A program made the position numbers and the translations under genes. The notes beneath the pieces were generated by a model. It worked only from the letters and a program-made list of their open reading frames with translations, was not told the origin of the DNA and made no database searches. This document shows positions 8,302-17,285 of a stretch of 39,715 nucleotides of DNA, in pieces. Each line of letters opens with the position of its first letter. Positions within the stretch are counted from its first letter, which is position 1. The DNA comes from Ornithomonoglobus_A sp045612845 (GTDB lineage: Bacteria > Bacillota > Clostridia > UBA1381): positions 1-39,715 of the forward strand of contig JAZKZV010000021.1 in NCBI GenBank assembly GCA_045612845.1, given 5' to 3'.

Positions 8302-8394
8302 TTTTTTCCCTCCTTCCGGCAAGCCGATTTAAAATTGACCTGATGGAAATTTAGACTGTATGAGCATGTCTAACTGCTCTATACAACATATACC

Positions 8395-8423
8395 ATTATA
8401 CCCATTTTGAGTATAAATGTCAA
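8395..8423 (-). promoter_or_regulatory. Promoter of rpsU and probably tRNA-Thr
   Basis: On the minus strand TTGACA (8423-8418), 17-base spacer, TATAAT (8400-8395). The leader to the rpsU GTG is about 85 bases. Confidence 0.8.
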
Positions 8424-8454
8424 GTAATTTTAATAAATTTATTAAAAATTTACA

Positions 8455-8697
8455 TTACGCAGACAAAACAACCAAAGCCATTGTAGTAAACAAGAATAAA
8501 ATTGCAATACATGTTGTTACCTTAATAAACACTGACTCTTTTGTTGTGCCGCCATTGCTTTTGAAGAACGAATCTCCCATATCAGCCGAACTGCCTTGTA
8601 TTCCTCTCATTCCGGGGTCTTTACCCTCTTGAACAAGAACAATAAATATCAATAGAACCGCTATTATAAGATGTATAATCAAAATGGCATTTTGCAT
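8455..8697 (-). CDS. secG: Preprotein translocase subunit SecG
   Basis: 80 residues, standard length. Two membrane helices (about 3-22 and 57-78) flank a Gly-rich cytoplasmic loop with QEGKDPG and the SSADMGDSFF segment typical of SecG. It is the accessory subunit of the SecYEG channel. ATG 8697 is preceded by AAAGGAGG. It is apparently a single gene, divergent from hflX. Confidence 0.94.
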   Translation of the reverse strand: MQNAILIIHLIIAVLLIFIVLVQEGKDPGMRGIQGSSADMGDSFFKSNGGTTKESVFIKVTTCIAILFLFTTMALVVLSA

Positions 8698-8740
8698 ATC
8701 AAAACCTCCTTTATATCTGAATTCAAATTTATACCAACTA

Positions 8741-8769
8741 ATTATACCACGAATTTATTTTATTTACAA
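8741..8769 (-). promoter_or_regulatory. Probable secG promoter
   Basis: On the minus strand TTGTAA (8769-8764), 17-base spacer, TATAAT (8746-8741). Confidence 0.6.
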
Positions 8770-8818
8770 GAGTTTTTTTAATTTTTTTTAAACTTTTTAG
8801 AAAAATTTTAAAAAACAC

Positions 8819-8847
8819 TGTACTAAAATGTTAAAATCTGTTATAAT
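8819..8847 (+). promoter_or_regulatory. Weak promoter upstream of hflX
   Basis: TATAAT at 8842 is clear; the -35 position (TGTACT at 8819, 17-base spacing) matches poorly. It is the only candidate before hflX. Confidence 0.4.
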
Positions 8848-8881
8848 ATTAGCAGGATATAAGAAAGGTTAGCACTGATTT

Positions 8882-10147
8882 ATGACTGAATTAGAACAAA
8901 AAAGAGAAAAAGTTGTTATTGTTGGCGTGCATCTTGGACTTGTTGATGCTTTATCTGACACAACCGAAGAGTCTATGGATGAGCTTGGTGAGCTTGTAAA
9001 AACCGCCGGCGGCGAAGTAGTTATGAGTCTTATTCAAAACAGAGCCCAGCTTGAAAGTGCCACATATATAGGAGCAGGAAAAATAGATGAGCTTAAAACT
9101 GCCATAAAAACTTTAGAAGCAGATACTGTTGTTTTTGATGACGAGCTTTCCCCTATCCAAATGAGAAATATATCCGATGCTCTTGAAGTAAAAGTTTTAG
9201 ACCGAACTATGCTTATACTTGATATTTTTGCCATGCGTGCAAAAACTTCCGAGGGCAAATTACAGGTTGAGCTTGCACAGTTAAAATACCGTCTCCCACG
9301 ACTGCGCGGAATGGGCACTGTACTTAGCAGAACAGGTGCAGGTATAGGAACAAGAGGTCCCGGAGAAACAAGATTAGAGAGCGACAGGCGTCATATAAGA
9401 CGCAGAATAAGTGCTTTGGAAGACGAAATACAGGAAATGAAAAAACACCGTTCCCTGTTAAGACGCCACAGAAAAAAAGACGGTGTTATAAGTGCAGCAC
9501 TCGTTGGATATACAAATGCAGGTAAATCTACACTTTTAAATTACCTTACAGATGCCAATGTATTTGCCGAAGACAAACTTTTTGCTACACTTGACCCGAC
9601 CTCACGTTCAATTACGCTTGAAGACAACAGAAAGATACTTATTGTGGACACTGTAGGATTTATACGTAAATTACCGCATAATCTTGTCGAAGCCTTTAAA
9701 TCCACATTGGAGGAAGCTGTAATAGCCGATATTTTAATTCATGTAATAGATGCATCAAATCCTGAGGCAGATAATCAATGCAGAGTTGTGGAAAACGTAT
9801 TAAACGAAATCGAGGCCCTTCCAAAACCAATCATCGGTGTTTATAATAAGTGCGATAAGATAAACGACGAAGTCATGATGGTCAATTCCTACGATGCAAA
9901 TGTATGTATAAGTGCAGCTACAGGATACGGAATAGATAAGTTAATAAACACAATCGGCGAAATTGCCCCCGGCAAAAAGCAACGTGTGAAATTGTGCATA
10001 CCATATAATCTTGGTTCGCTTGTAAGTGAACTTCACGAAAATCAAAAAGTATTATCGGAGAACTACTCCGCGGATGGTACAATTATTGAGCTTTTGTGCG
10101 ATAGCATAATATACGAAAGGATACGCGACTATGTCATTGAAGAATAG
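8882..10147 (+). CDS. hflX: Ribosome-associated GTPase HflX
   Basis: 421 residues. The N-terminal HflX domain (about 1-190) ends in the family motif GTRGPGETRLE and a basic helical linker. The G domain shows G1 GYTNAGKST, G3 DTVGF and G4 NKCD. HflX splits stalled or stressed 70S ribosomes. The ATG at 8882 follows AAAGG at a slightly long distance. Its end overlaps the yigZ start by 17 bases, so the two are probably coupled. Confidence 0.95.
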   Translation: MTELEQKREKVVIVGVHLGLVDALSDTTEESMDELGELVKTAGGEVVMSLIQNRAQLESATYIGAGKIDELKTAIKTLEADTVVFDDELSPIQMRNISDALEVKVLDRTMLILDIFAMRAKTSEGKLQVELAQLKYRLPRLRGMGTVLSRTGAGIGTRGPGETRLESDRRHIRRRISALEDEIQEMKKHRSLLRRHRKKDGVISAALVGYTNAGKSTLLNYLTDANVFAEDKLFATLDPTSRSITLEDNRKILIVDTVGFIRKLPHNLVEAFKSTLEEAVIADILIHVIDASNPEADNQCRVVENVLNEIEALPKPIIGVYNKCDKINDEVMMVNSYDANVCISAATGYGIDKLINTIGEIAPGKKQRVKLCIPYNLGSLVSELHENQKVLSENYSADGTIIELLCDSIIYERIRDYVIEE

Positions 10148-10769
10148 TTATAAAACAGTCCTTAAAGAATCGCAGACGACTCTTATAGAGAAAAAATCAA
10201 AATTCATATCACATGTAAAACCTATTGATAACGAAAAAGATGCTTTAGAATATCTCGCAGCAATAAAATCTCAATATTCTGATGCAACACATAATGTATA
10301 CGCATATGTAATAGACGAAAACAATATATTTCGTTACAGCGACGACGGAGAACCCTCCGGCACTGCAGGCATGCCTGTTCTTGATACAATAAGAAAAGCA
10401 GGACTTGTTGATGTAATTGTTATAGTTACAAGATATTTCGGCGGTACATTACTCGGCACAGGCGGACTTGTACACGCATATGGTGCAAGTGCCAAAATGG
10501 GTATTGAGGCTTCGGTGCCTATAACAAACAGCCTTTCTGATATTGTATCAATAACTGTAGATTATTCTCTTGTTGGCAAAATGCAGTATAAGATTGCCTC
10601 GGATGGATATACTCTTGAAGATACTATATATGAGGATGAAGTAACATTTGTTGTAAGTTGCCCCGTTGATGAAACAAAAAAACTTACAGATGATATAACA
10701 GACTTCACTAATGGCAGTGCATTATGCACGGTTACTGATAAAAAATACGTTGGCAAACCAATTATATAA
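10131..10769 (+). CDS. yigZ: YigZ/IMPACT-family protein
   Basis: 212 residues. The N-terminal UPF0029 domain carries the family hallmarks RYSDDGEPSGTAG and VTRYFGGTLLGTGGL; the C-terminal part (about 135-205) fits the ferredoxin-like DUF1949 domain. The bacterial function is poorly defined; the eukaryotic relative IMPACT regulates translation through Gcn1/Gcn2. The start lies inside the end of hflX. Confidence 0.92.
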   Translation: MSLKNSYKTVLKESQTTLIEKKSKFISHVKPIDNEKDALEYLAAIKSQYSDATHNVYAYVIDENNIFRYSDDGEPSGTAGMPVLDTIRKAGLVDVIVIVTRYFGGTLLGTGGLVHAYGASAKMGIEASVPITNSLSDIVSITVDYSLVGKMQYKIASDGYTLEDTIYEDEVTFVVSCPVDETKKLTDDITDFTNGSALCTVTDKKYVGKPII

Positions 10770-10784
10770 AAGGAGGATTTTATT

Positions 10785-11102
10785 ATGGAATTAACACTAA
10801 CAAAAGCAAACTTTGATGCTGAGGTTTTAACCTCTAAAACACCTGTTCTTGTCGACTTCTGGGCAACATGGTGCGGTCCGTGTCAAATGGTATCACCAAT
10901 CATAAGTAATGTAGCACAAGCTTATGCTACAAAGGCAAAGGTCGGAAAAGTAAATGTTGATGCTGAGGGAGAGCTCGCTGCAGAATACGGAATTGTATCT
11001 ATTCCGACTGTTATTCTGTTTGTAAACGGAAAACCGGTAGAAAAACTGGTAGGCGCCCATTCACAGGATGACTACGAGGATTTAATTGATAAATACCTTT
11101 AA
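10785..11102 (+). CDS. trxA: Thioredoxin
   Basis: 105 residues, standard length. The active site WCGPC has Cys30 and Cys33, and the cis-Pro is in SIPTV. It is a general cytosolic disulfide reductase. It has a strong ribosome site (AAAGGAGG), starts 15 bases after yigZ, and closes the hflX-yigZ-trxA operon before a strong terminator. Confidence 0.95.
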   Translation: MELTLTKANFDAEVLTSKTPVLVDFWATWCGPCQMVSPIISNVAQAYATKAKVGKVNVDAEGELAAEYGIVSIPTVILFVNGKPVEKLVGAHSQDDYEDLIDKYL

Positions 11103-11103
11103 T

Positions 11104-11145
11104 AAAAAAGAATTCTCTCAACCTGTTGAGAGAATTCTTTTTTTA
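11104..11145. terminator. Bidirectional terminator after trxA
   Basis: The stem AAGAATTCTCTCAAC / GTTGAGAGAATTCTT with six A before and seven T after. It also terminates the convergent secreted-protein gene, whose stop overlaps its right edge. Confidence 0.92.
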
Positions 11146-12024
11146 ATCTGTAATATTATATTCCAAAACTTCACTCAGCGGTGTAAGCGTTACAAAATCC
11201 TCCCATGCAAATATTTTTATTGCGTTTGCAGTCTCCGGACTTTTTGACAGTATAACCTTAACAGAATCACTATTATTGTCTATTAGTTTTGTGGTAATTT
11301 CAGCAAATTCAAGCGTGTTATTACTGTTATAGAATGCAATAACAAAACTTGCATTTACATTACTATCAGTTGATTTTAAAACATCAAAATTAACTTCTGT
11401 AAGGCTACTCAAATCAGCTGTACTTATTAACTGATTATTCTGATTAGTTAATGTTTCGCCTATATCAATTAAATATGATGAAGATGAAGTCTGAGAATAC
11501 GGATATATCTTATCAAATTCCTGATTTTGTATATTTACCTTCTCACCATCTCTTACTCTTTTATATGATGCATTTGTCGCTTTAAACGTTAGTTCTTTAT
11601 CTATACTTTTTGATAAAGTTATATTGAATGTGGCAATATGTCCCGTCTCGCCATCCCATCTTATGTAGTTGCTTGCACCCGGTGTATTATAATAATTTAT
11701 ATTTATGCGTTTATTGGAGGAATTTAATCTGCAAACGTTATAATTAGAACCCCCTGATAACGACACCTGTGTTGTTGCACTCGAAAAATATTGACTTGTT
11801 ACATCATTGTTTCCATCATATAATGCAAGAATAATATATATACTTTCATAACATTCAGTTGCAAAATTACCCGGATTTTTAAGATAAATATCTATACTTA
11901 ACATATTCTCGTTGCTGTTTTGCTCATTATATTTTACAACAAGCCTGTCTGTGGCTGCATATACAGGCGATGTGTAAAAAACAAAACTAAACATTAAAAA
12001 TAAAATTACAAATATCTTCTTCAT
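11143..12024 (-). CDS. Secreted protein with cohesin-like region, function unknown
   Basis: 293 residues. A signal peptide (MKKIFVILFLMFSF...VYAA, about 24 residues) leads into a beta-rich region (about 26-165). Its ending (GHIATFNITLSK, then ELTFKATNASY) resembles the last strands of cohesin/CBM-like folds. A second beta-rich region (about 185-293) ends in IKIFAWEDFVTLTPL, a pattern I associate with C-terminal modules of clostridial extracellular enzymes. No catalytic motif is visible. ATG 12024 is preceded by GAGGTG. It stands alone between trxA and the divergent RNase J gene. The domain readings are by eye and are the weak part of this call; that it is a secreted protein is solid. Confidence 0.75.
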   Translation of the reverse strand: MKKIFVILFLMFSFVFYTSPVYAATDRLVVKYNEQNSNENMLSIDIYLKNPGNFATECYESIYIILALYDGNNDVTSQYFSSATTQVSLSGGSNYNVCRLNSSNKRININYYNTPGASNYIRWDGETGHIATFNITLSKSIDKELTFKATNASYKRVRDGEKVNIQNQEFDKIYPYSQTSSSSYLIDIGETLTNQNNQLISTADLSSLTEVNFDVLKSTDSNVNASFVIAFYNSNNTLEFAEITTKLIDNNSDSVKVILSKSPETANAIKIFAWEDFVTLTPLSEVLEYNITD

Positions 12025-12075
12025 AAGTACACCTCATTATATATTATCTTTATGTAATAATAAAATATATAATTT

Positions 12076-12104
12076 ATTTTATTTTAAAAAATAAATTTTG
12101 TCAA
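12076..12104 (-). promoter_or_regulatory. Promoter of the secreted-protein gene
   Basis: On the minus strand TTGACA (12104-12099), 17-base spacer, TAAAAT (12081-12076). It gives a leader of about 45 bases in very AT-rich DNA. Confidence 0.65.
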
Positions 12105-12158
12105 TATATTTTTAAATCCTTAGGCTTATTTTATTATCCAATATTTATTTATGAATAC

Positions 12159-12188
12159 TTGACTAAAATATATTTTATATGGTATAAT
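12159..12188 (+). promoter_or_regulatory. Promoter of the RNase J gene
   Basis: TTGACT at 12159, 18-base spacer, TATAAT at 12183. The apparent upstream TTG start of the RNase J frame is this -35 box, which rules it out as a start codon. Confidence 0.75.
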
Positions 12189-12227
12189 AATACTAAGTTG
12201 GAAAAATATAAAAGAAAGGAGAATTAT

Positions 12228-13895
12228 GTGAAAAAGCAAAAAAGTTTAAAAATTATACCTCTTGGCGGTCTTGATGAAATAGGAAAAAATATGACTGCGT
12301 TTGAGATGGGTAATGAGATTATTATTGTAGATTGCGGAATGATGTTTCCAGACTCTGATATGCCGGGTGTGGACTTTGTAATTAACGATATTACGTATCT
12401 CGAAAAAAATTATCGTAAAATACGCGGAATGTTTTTAACTCACGGACACGAAGACCATATAGGCGGACTCCCCTATTTTCTAAAGGCAATAAACGTTCCT
12501 GTATATGGCACAAGATTAACCTTGGGTTTGGTTGAACACAAGCTCAAGGAGCACAATATGCTCACAGAGGTAAAGCTTACAAGAACAAGATACGGCGAGG
12601 AAATTGTTGCTGGTAATAATTTTAAAATCGAATTCATAAGAACTAATCACTCTATTGCTGACTCTGCTGCATTAGCTATAAAAACACCTATTGGAACCGT
12701 TGTGCACATGGGTGATTTTAAGATTGATACAACACCTATAGTTGGCGATATGATTGACCTTACAAGAATTGGTGAGCTTGGCAAAGAAGGTATTCTTGCA
12801 CTTATGTCTGACTCAACAAATGTTGAGCGTCCCGGCTTTGCAATGAGCGAAAGAAGTGTTGGTGAAACATTCGAGCAACTTTTTCATAATTGCAAAAAAA
12901 GAATTATCGTTGCCACCTTCGCCTCAAATGTCCACAGAGTTCAACAAATAATCGATGCAGCCGCAAAGAACGGACGTAAAGTAGCAATTTCGGGCAGAAG
13001 TATGGAAAATATTGTGGAAATTTCCATTCTGTTAGGTTATATGAAAGTGCCCGAAGGAGTACTTATAAACATCGATAGTATAAAAAAATACAATTCAGAA
13101 CAAATTGTAATTATAACCACAGGTTCACAGGGTGAGCCAATGAGTGCACTTACAAGAATGGCATACAGCGACCACCGAAAGGTAGAAGTAACAAAGGATG
13201 ACCTTATAATAATCAGTGCATCCCCTATACCCGGAAATGAAAAGGCGGTTGCTAATGTTATAAACGAGTTATTTAAAACGGGTGCGGAGGTTATATATAA
13301 ATCTCTTGCCGATGTACATGTATCAGGCCACGCCTGCCAAGAAGAGTTAAAGCTTATACTTGCTCTTGCAAAACCAAAATTTTTCATCCCTGTCCACGGT
13401 GAGCACAGACATCTCATGATGCACGCCAACTTGGCTCAAAAAGTTGGAATTGATGAAAAAAATTGTTTTACATTAACCAACGGTGCAGTTTTTGAAACCA
13501 ATGGCGAAACAGCAAAAGTAACGGGTTCTGTCAGTGCAGGACAGATACTTGTTGACGGTCTTGGTGTTGGTGATGTCGGAAATATTGTACTTCGCGACAG
13601 AAAACATCTTGCAGAAGACGGACTTATAATTGTTGTTGCAACAATATCCTCAACCACCAAGACACTTATTTCCAAGCCTGATATAATATCAAGAGGCTTT
13701 GTATATGTCCGCGAAGCAGAAAATCTTATGGATGGTATCAAGGATGCCGCAAACGAATCACTACTGTCTTGTTTGGATAAAAACAATGTTGAGTGGGCAG
13801 TTCTTAAAAGTCGTTTAAGAACTGATGTTGCAAGATATATTTATGAAGCAACAAAGAGAAATCCAATGATTTTACCAATAATTGAAGAAATCTAA
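12228..13895 (+). CDS. rnj: Ribonuclease J
   Basis: 555 residues, normal for RNase J. GTG 12228 has AAAGGAG 6 bases upstream and lies just after the promoter. The metallo-beta-lactamase motif HGHEDH (residues 72-77) binds the two zinc ions. The later motifs DSTN, SGRSM and SGHACQEE belong to the beta-CASP and MBL domains, and a C-terminal domain closes the protein. It is a 5'-3' exo- and endonuclease for mRNA decay and RNA maturation. It converges on the RNase P RNA gene, with a shared terminator. Confidence 0.95.
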   Translation: MKKQKSLKIIPLGGLDEIGKNMTAFEMGNEIIIVDCGMMFPDSDMPGVDFVINDITYLEKNYRKIRGMFLTHGHEDHIGGLPYFLKAINVPVYGTRLTLGLVEHKLKEHNMLTEVKLTRTRYGEEIVAGNNFKIEFIRTNHSIADSAALAIKTPIGTVVHMGDFKIDTTPIVGDMIDLTRIGELGKEGILALMSDSTNVERPGFAMSERSVGETFEQLFHNCKKRIIVATFASNVHRVQQIIDAAAKNGRKVAISGRSMENIVEISILLGYMKVPEGVLINIDSIKKYNSEQIVIITTGSQGEPMSALTRMAYSDHRKVEVTKDDLIIISASPIPGNEKAVANVINELFKTGAEVIYKSLADVHVSGHACQEELKLILALAKPKFFIPVHGEHRHLMMHANLAQKVGIDEKNCFTLTNGAVFETNGETAKVTGSVSAGQILVDGLGVGDVGNIVLRDRKHLAEDGLIIVVATISSTTKTLISKPDIISRGFVYVREAENLMDGIKDAANESLLSCLDKNNVEWAVLKSRLRTDVARYIYEATKRNPMILPIIEEI

Positions 13896-13937
13896 AAAAA
13901 TGGTTGTTAAAAACTGAGTTTTTAACAACCATTTTTT
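13894..13937. terminator. Bidirectional terminator between rnj and rnpB
   Basis: AAAAAAATGGTTGTTAAAAA and TTTTTAACAACCATTTTTT pair around CTGAG. It ends RNase J mRNA on the plus strand and RNase P RNA on the minus strand. Confidence 0.92.
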
Positions 13938-14262
13938 AGTGAGCAAGTCGATAAGCCGTGTTCTGTCGTGGGTGGTTATCTATCTATTACCTTTGTTACC
14001 AAAGGTCTCACAGCCTTATGAGGGGAATTGCCGAGCAAGCTTAATTTCCCCAAAGTTGCTTCGGATGGGGTTTACACGGGATTATTGTTACCAATATTCC
14101 CAGTGAGCTCTTACCTCACTTTTCCACAATCGCCAAATAATTGGCATCTACTTTCTGTTGCACTATCCTTGGAGTCGCCTCCACCGGCCGTTAACCGGCA
14201 TCCTGCTCTGCGAAGCACGGACTTTCCTCACCCTTACGGGCGCAACCACCTGACTTACTCGA
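13938..14262 (-). ncRNA. rnpB: RNase P RNA
   Basis: The reverse strand shows the conserved landmarks: GAGGAAAGTCCGTGCTTCGC near the 5' end, GGTAAGAGCTCAC and the CAGAACACGGCTTATCG block near the 3' end. The two ends pair as P1 (GAGTAAGTC with GACTTGCTC, one G-T). It is the catalytic RNA that matures tRNA 5' ends. A consensus promoter lies immediately upstream. Ends are accurate to a few bases. Confidence 0.95.
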
Positions 14263-14267
14263 AATAT

Positions 14268-14296
14268 ATTTTACCATAAATTTTTATATTTTTCAA
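14268..14296 (-). promoter_or_regulatory. rnpB promoter
   Basis: On the minus strand TTGAAA (14296-14291), 17-base spacer, TAAAAT (14273-14268), about 7 bases before the mature 5' end, as expected for a stable RNA. Confidence 0.75.
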
Positions 14297-14340
14297 GCTA
14301 TTTATTATAATTTAATTTTAACTATAATGCAATACAATAA

Positions 14341-14369
14341 TTGACAAGTTGCAAAAAAAGTAGTATAAT
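14341..14369 (+). promoter_or_regulatory. aspS promoter, full consensus
   Basis: TTGACA at 14341, 17-base spacer, TATAAT at 14364. Confidence 0.85.
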
Positions 14370-14409
14370 GTTATACGTAATTTATTATAGAATGGGAGAT
14401 TTGTATATT

Positions 14410-16179
14410 ATGGATACAATGGCAGGATTAAAACGCACACATTACTGCGGAGATGTACAGGAAGTAGGCTCAACAGTTGTAGTTGGCGGATATGTTCAGA
14501 AAACAAGAGATTTAGGAAACTTAATTTTTATAGATTTAAGAGACAGAACGGGTATTGTTCAGCTTGCTTTTAACGATAATACAGACAAGGAAATTTTCGA
14601 AAAAGCAGCAAAATGCCGCGCAGAATTTGTCCTTATGGCGAAAGGCGTTGTAAGAGAAAGAGAAGCTAAAACAGATAAAATCAAAACCGGAAATATCGAA
14701 ATAATGGTTGATGATTTAAGAATTTTGGCAGCGGCACAAACTCCTCCATTCGAAATCACTGACGATACAAAAGTAAACGAGGAACTTCGCCTTAAATACC
14801 GATACCTTGATTTAAGAAGAAATGTTCTGCAGGAAAATTTAATAAAAAGAAGTAAGATTGCAAAATCAGCAAGGGATTATTTTGCAGAAAATGGTTTTAT
14901 CGAAATAGAAACACCTATGATGATAAAGTCAACTCCGGAGGGTGCGAGAGACTATATTGTTCCTTCTCGTATTCACAAAGGTAATTTTTATGCTCTTCCC
15001 CAATCACCTCAAATATACAAGCAGTTACTTATGATTGCAGGCTATGACAGATATATTCAACTTGCACGTTGTTTCAGGGACGAAGATTTAAGAGCAGACA
15101 GACAACCTGAATTTACACAAATAGACCTTGAAATGTCATTTGTTGATGTTGAGGATGTTTTAGAAATGATAGAGGGGTTTGTAAAAAGAGTATTTAAAGA
15201 TGTAATGGATATGGATATTCCTACACCACTCCCCCGCCTCACTTATCGTGATGCAATGAGTCGTTATGGTTCAGACAAACCTGATACACGTTTCGACATG
15301 GAAATAGTTGATATCTCCGATATAGTTAAAGACTGCGGATTTGGTGTATTTACATCAGCGATTGCAGACGGTGGTTCAGTACGTGCCATTGTTGCAAAAG
15401 ACAGCGCAAATATATTAACAAGAAAAGAAATAGATAAGCTAACAGAATATGTAAGAGGTATCGGTGCAAAAGGGCTTGCATTTATCCGTTGGGTTGATGA
15501 CGAGCCAACATGTGCATTTTCAAAATTCTTAGCAGATGGCGAGCTTAATAAGATATTAGAAAAGGTGGATGCAAAGAAAGGCGACGTTGTTCTTATTGTT
15601 GCAGACAAAGACAGAGTTACACTTCCGGTTCTTGGTTCACTTCGTACAACAGTTGCAAAACAGCTTGACATTATTCCTGACGGTTACAACTTCCTATGGA
15701 TTACAGAATTCCCATTCTTTGAATATGACGAGGAAAGCGACAGCTATGTTGCAATGCACCACCCATTTACTATGCCTATGGATGATTGCATACAATATCT
15801 TGATAATGCTCCCGAGAAAGTTATTGCAAAAGCATATGACCTTGTTCTTAACGGAACGGAGCTTTCGAGCGGTTCAATACGTATTACAGACTTCGAATTA
15901 CAGCAGAAGATGTTCGAGGCATTAGGTCTTACACAAGAAGAAATTGAATCAAAATTCGGTTTCTTGGTAGAAGCTTATAAATACGGTGCTGCACCTCATG
16001 GCGGTATGGGTATTGGTCTTGACAGACTTGCAATGATTATGTGCGGTGCAGAAAGTCTTCGAGATGTAACTGCATTCCCAAAAGTACAAAATGCGTCCGA
16101 ATTGATGTCTCAGGCACCTGGAAATGTTGACGAGACGCAACTTAAAGAGCTTGGAATAAAGGTTATAGAAAATGAGTAA
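14410..16179 (+). CDS. aspS: Aspartyl-tRNA synthetase
   Basis: 589 residues, standard bacterial length. ATG 14410 gives the usual N-terminus (AGLKRTHYCGDV) and follows GGGAG by 11 bases; the frame is open further upstream only because the -35 box TTG is in frame. The OB-fold anticodon-binding domain (about 1-110) is followed by the class II core with FRDEDLRADRQPEFTQID (motif 2) and GIGLDRL (motif 3), and the bacterial GAD insert between. The stop overlaps the recombinase start by 8 bases. Confidence 0.96.
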   Translation: MDTMAGLKRTHYCGDVQEVGSTVVVGGYVQKTRDLGNLIFIDLRDRTGIVQLAFNDNTDKEIFEKAAKCRAEFVLMAKGVVREREAKTDKIKTGNIEIMVDDLRILAAAQTPPFEITDDTKVNEELRLKYRYLDLRRNVLQENLIKRSKIAKSARDYFAENGFIEIETPMMIKSTPEGARDYIVPSRIHKGNFYALPQSPQIYKQLLMIAGYDRYIQLARCFRDEDLRADRQPEFTQIDLEMSFVDVEDVLEMIEGFVKRVFKDVMDMDIPTPLPRLTYRDAMSRYGSDKPDTRFDMEIVDISDIVKDCGFGVFTSAIADGGSVRAIVAKDSANILTRKEIDKLTEYVRGIGAKGLAFIRWVDDEPTCAFSKFLADGELNKILEKVDAKKGDVVLIVADKDRVTLPVLGSLRTTVAKQLDIIPDGYNFLWITEFPFFEYDEESDSYVAMHHPFTMPMDDCIQYLDNAPEKVIAKAYDLVLNGTELSSGSIRITDFELQQKMFEALGLTQEEIESKFGFLVEAYKYGAAPHGGMGIGLDRLAMIMCGAESLRDVTAFPKVQNASELMSQAPGNVDETQLKELGIKVIENE

Positions 16180-17227
16180 ACGCTCTGTTTTAATAAAGTT
16201 TTACAACGAGCTTCCGTCTTTTGTTTATGACCATATAGAAACTGCTTACACGGGAGAGAGCATTAACACTCAAATAGGTTATTGTATTGATATAAAAACT
16301 TTTTTTGAGTTTTTGTTAAAAACAAAGCTTAATAATCTTGATGATATTTCGCAAATCACAACCAGACATCTGGAGCAGGTTACAATACGCGATTTAACCT
16401 CGTATCGTGGTTATCTCTCAGAATACGAAAGTGAATACTTAAGCGCCTCAGGTAAGGTTATAAAAATCATACGAAAAAACAGTGCATTTGGAATTAACAG
16501 AAAACTTTCAGGCATAAGAGGTTTATTTGGGTATTTATATAAACACGATTTTATTTCTCAAAATGTAACTGATAAGCTTGATTTTCAAAAGCTTCATCAA
16601 AAAATAAAAAAGCCTCTTACAACACAAGAAACACTTAAGTTTTTAGATGTACTATATAATGGTGAAAGCTACTATGACGGTCGTGAACTGACTGAATATA
16701 CCAGACGACGTCAACGTGATATTGCATTGTTTATTACCTATCTTGGCACAGGCTGTCGTGTAAGTGAGCTTTTAAATTTAAATATAAACGATGTCGATTT
16801 TGATAATTTTTCGTTTATAGTAACACGAAAAGGCGGCGACCAGCAAGAAATATTTATGCCCGTTAAGGTGCACGAAGAGTTGGATAACTATTTTAGCGAA
16901 AGATTAAAATATGAAAATGTAAAAGATACTGATGCACTTTTTATTAACCGTCAGGGAAAGCGAATGACGGTTGCGGGTGTTGAAAAGCTTTTAAAGAAAT
17001 ATTTTTTTACTGTGGGTGTAACTAACGCTGACAAAACACGTCCGCATGCGCTAAGACGTACTTTTGCTTGTAATTTACTTGCAGACGGAATTGATATCAA
17101 AATGGTAGCTGACCTTATGGGACACAAAAACATAGATGTTACACATAAGTACTATGCACAATACACTTCGCGTAAGCGAAAAGAAATAATGCAGGATTTT
17201 AAAGTGGTTGACGAAAACAGGGATTGA
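16172..17227 (+). CDS. Tyrosine recombinase, XerS/XerC-like
   Basis: 351 residues. The N-terminal SAM-like DNA-binding domain (about 5-150) precedes the catalytic domain with Arg196 (GCRVSELL), Lys in RKGG, His292-x-x-Arg295 (HALRR), His318 (GHKN) and nucleophile Tyr327 (HKYY). The length and an N-terminus beginning LPSFVYDHI recall the single-recombinase XerS type more than 300-residue XerC/D, but this is by eye. It overlaps aspS by 8 bases and no phage or transposon genes are near, so a housekeeping role in chromosome-dimer resolution is likelier than a mobile integrase. No dif-like site was recognised nearby. Confidence 0.85.
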   Translation: MSKRSVLIKFYNELPSFVYDHIETAYTGESINTQIGYCIDIKTFFEFLLKTKLNNLDDISQITTRHLEQVTIRDLTSYRGYLSEYESEYLSASGKVIKIIRKNSAFGINRKLSGIRGLFGYLYKHDFISQNVTDKLDFQKLHQKIKKPLTTQETLKFLDVLYNGESYYDGRELTEYTRRRQRDIALFITYLGTGCRVSELLNLNINDVDFDNFSFIVTRKGGDQQEIFMPVKVHEELDNYFSERLKYENVKDTDALFINRQGKRMTVAGVEKLLKKYFFTVGVTNADKTRPHALRRTFACNLLADGIDIKMVADLMGHKNIDVTHKYYAQYTSRKRKEIMQDFKVVDENRD

Positions 17228-17252
17228 CAAAATATATAAAATCCTTTATAAT
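17224..17252 (+). promoter_or_regulatory. Promoter of the small lipoprotein gene
   Basis: TTGACA at 17224, 17-base spacer, TATAAT at 17247. The TGA stop of the recombinase gene (17225-17227) lies inside the -35 box. Confidence 0.8.
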
Positions 17253-17285
17253 TTTTATATAAGTCAAAAAGGAGCGATTTTAATT

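Noticed and set aside
12159..12227. Upstream extension of RNase J from a TTG
   Set aside because: The TTG is the -35 box and the stretch includes the -10 box; GTG 12228 has the ribosome site.
14028..14279. 83-residue plus-strand open frame
   Set aside because: It lies entirely inside the antisense of the RNase P RNA gene, which is well supported.
14341..14409. Upstream extension of aspS from a TTG
   Set aside because: The TTG is part of the TTGACA promoter element.
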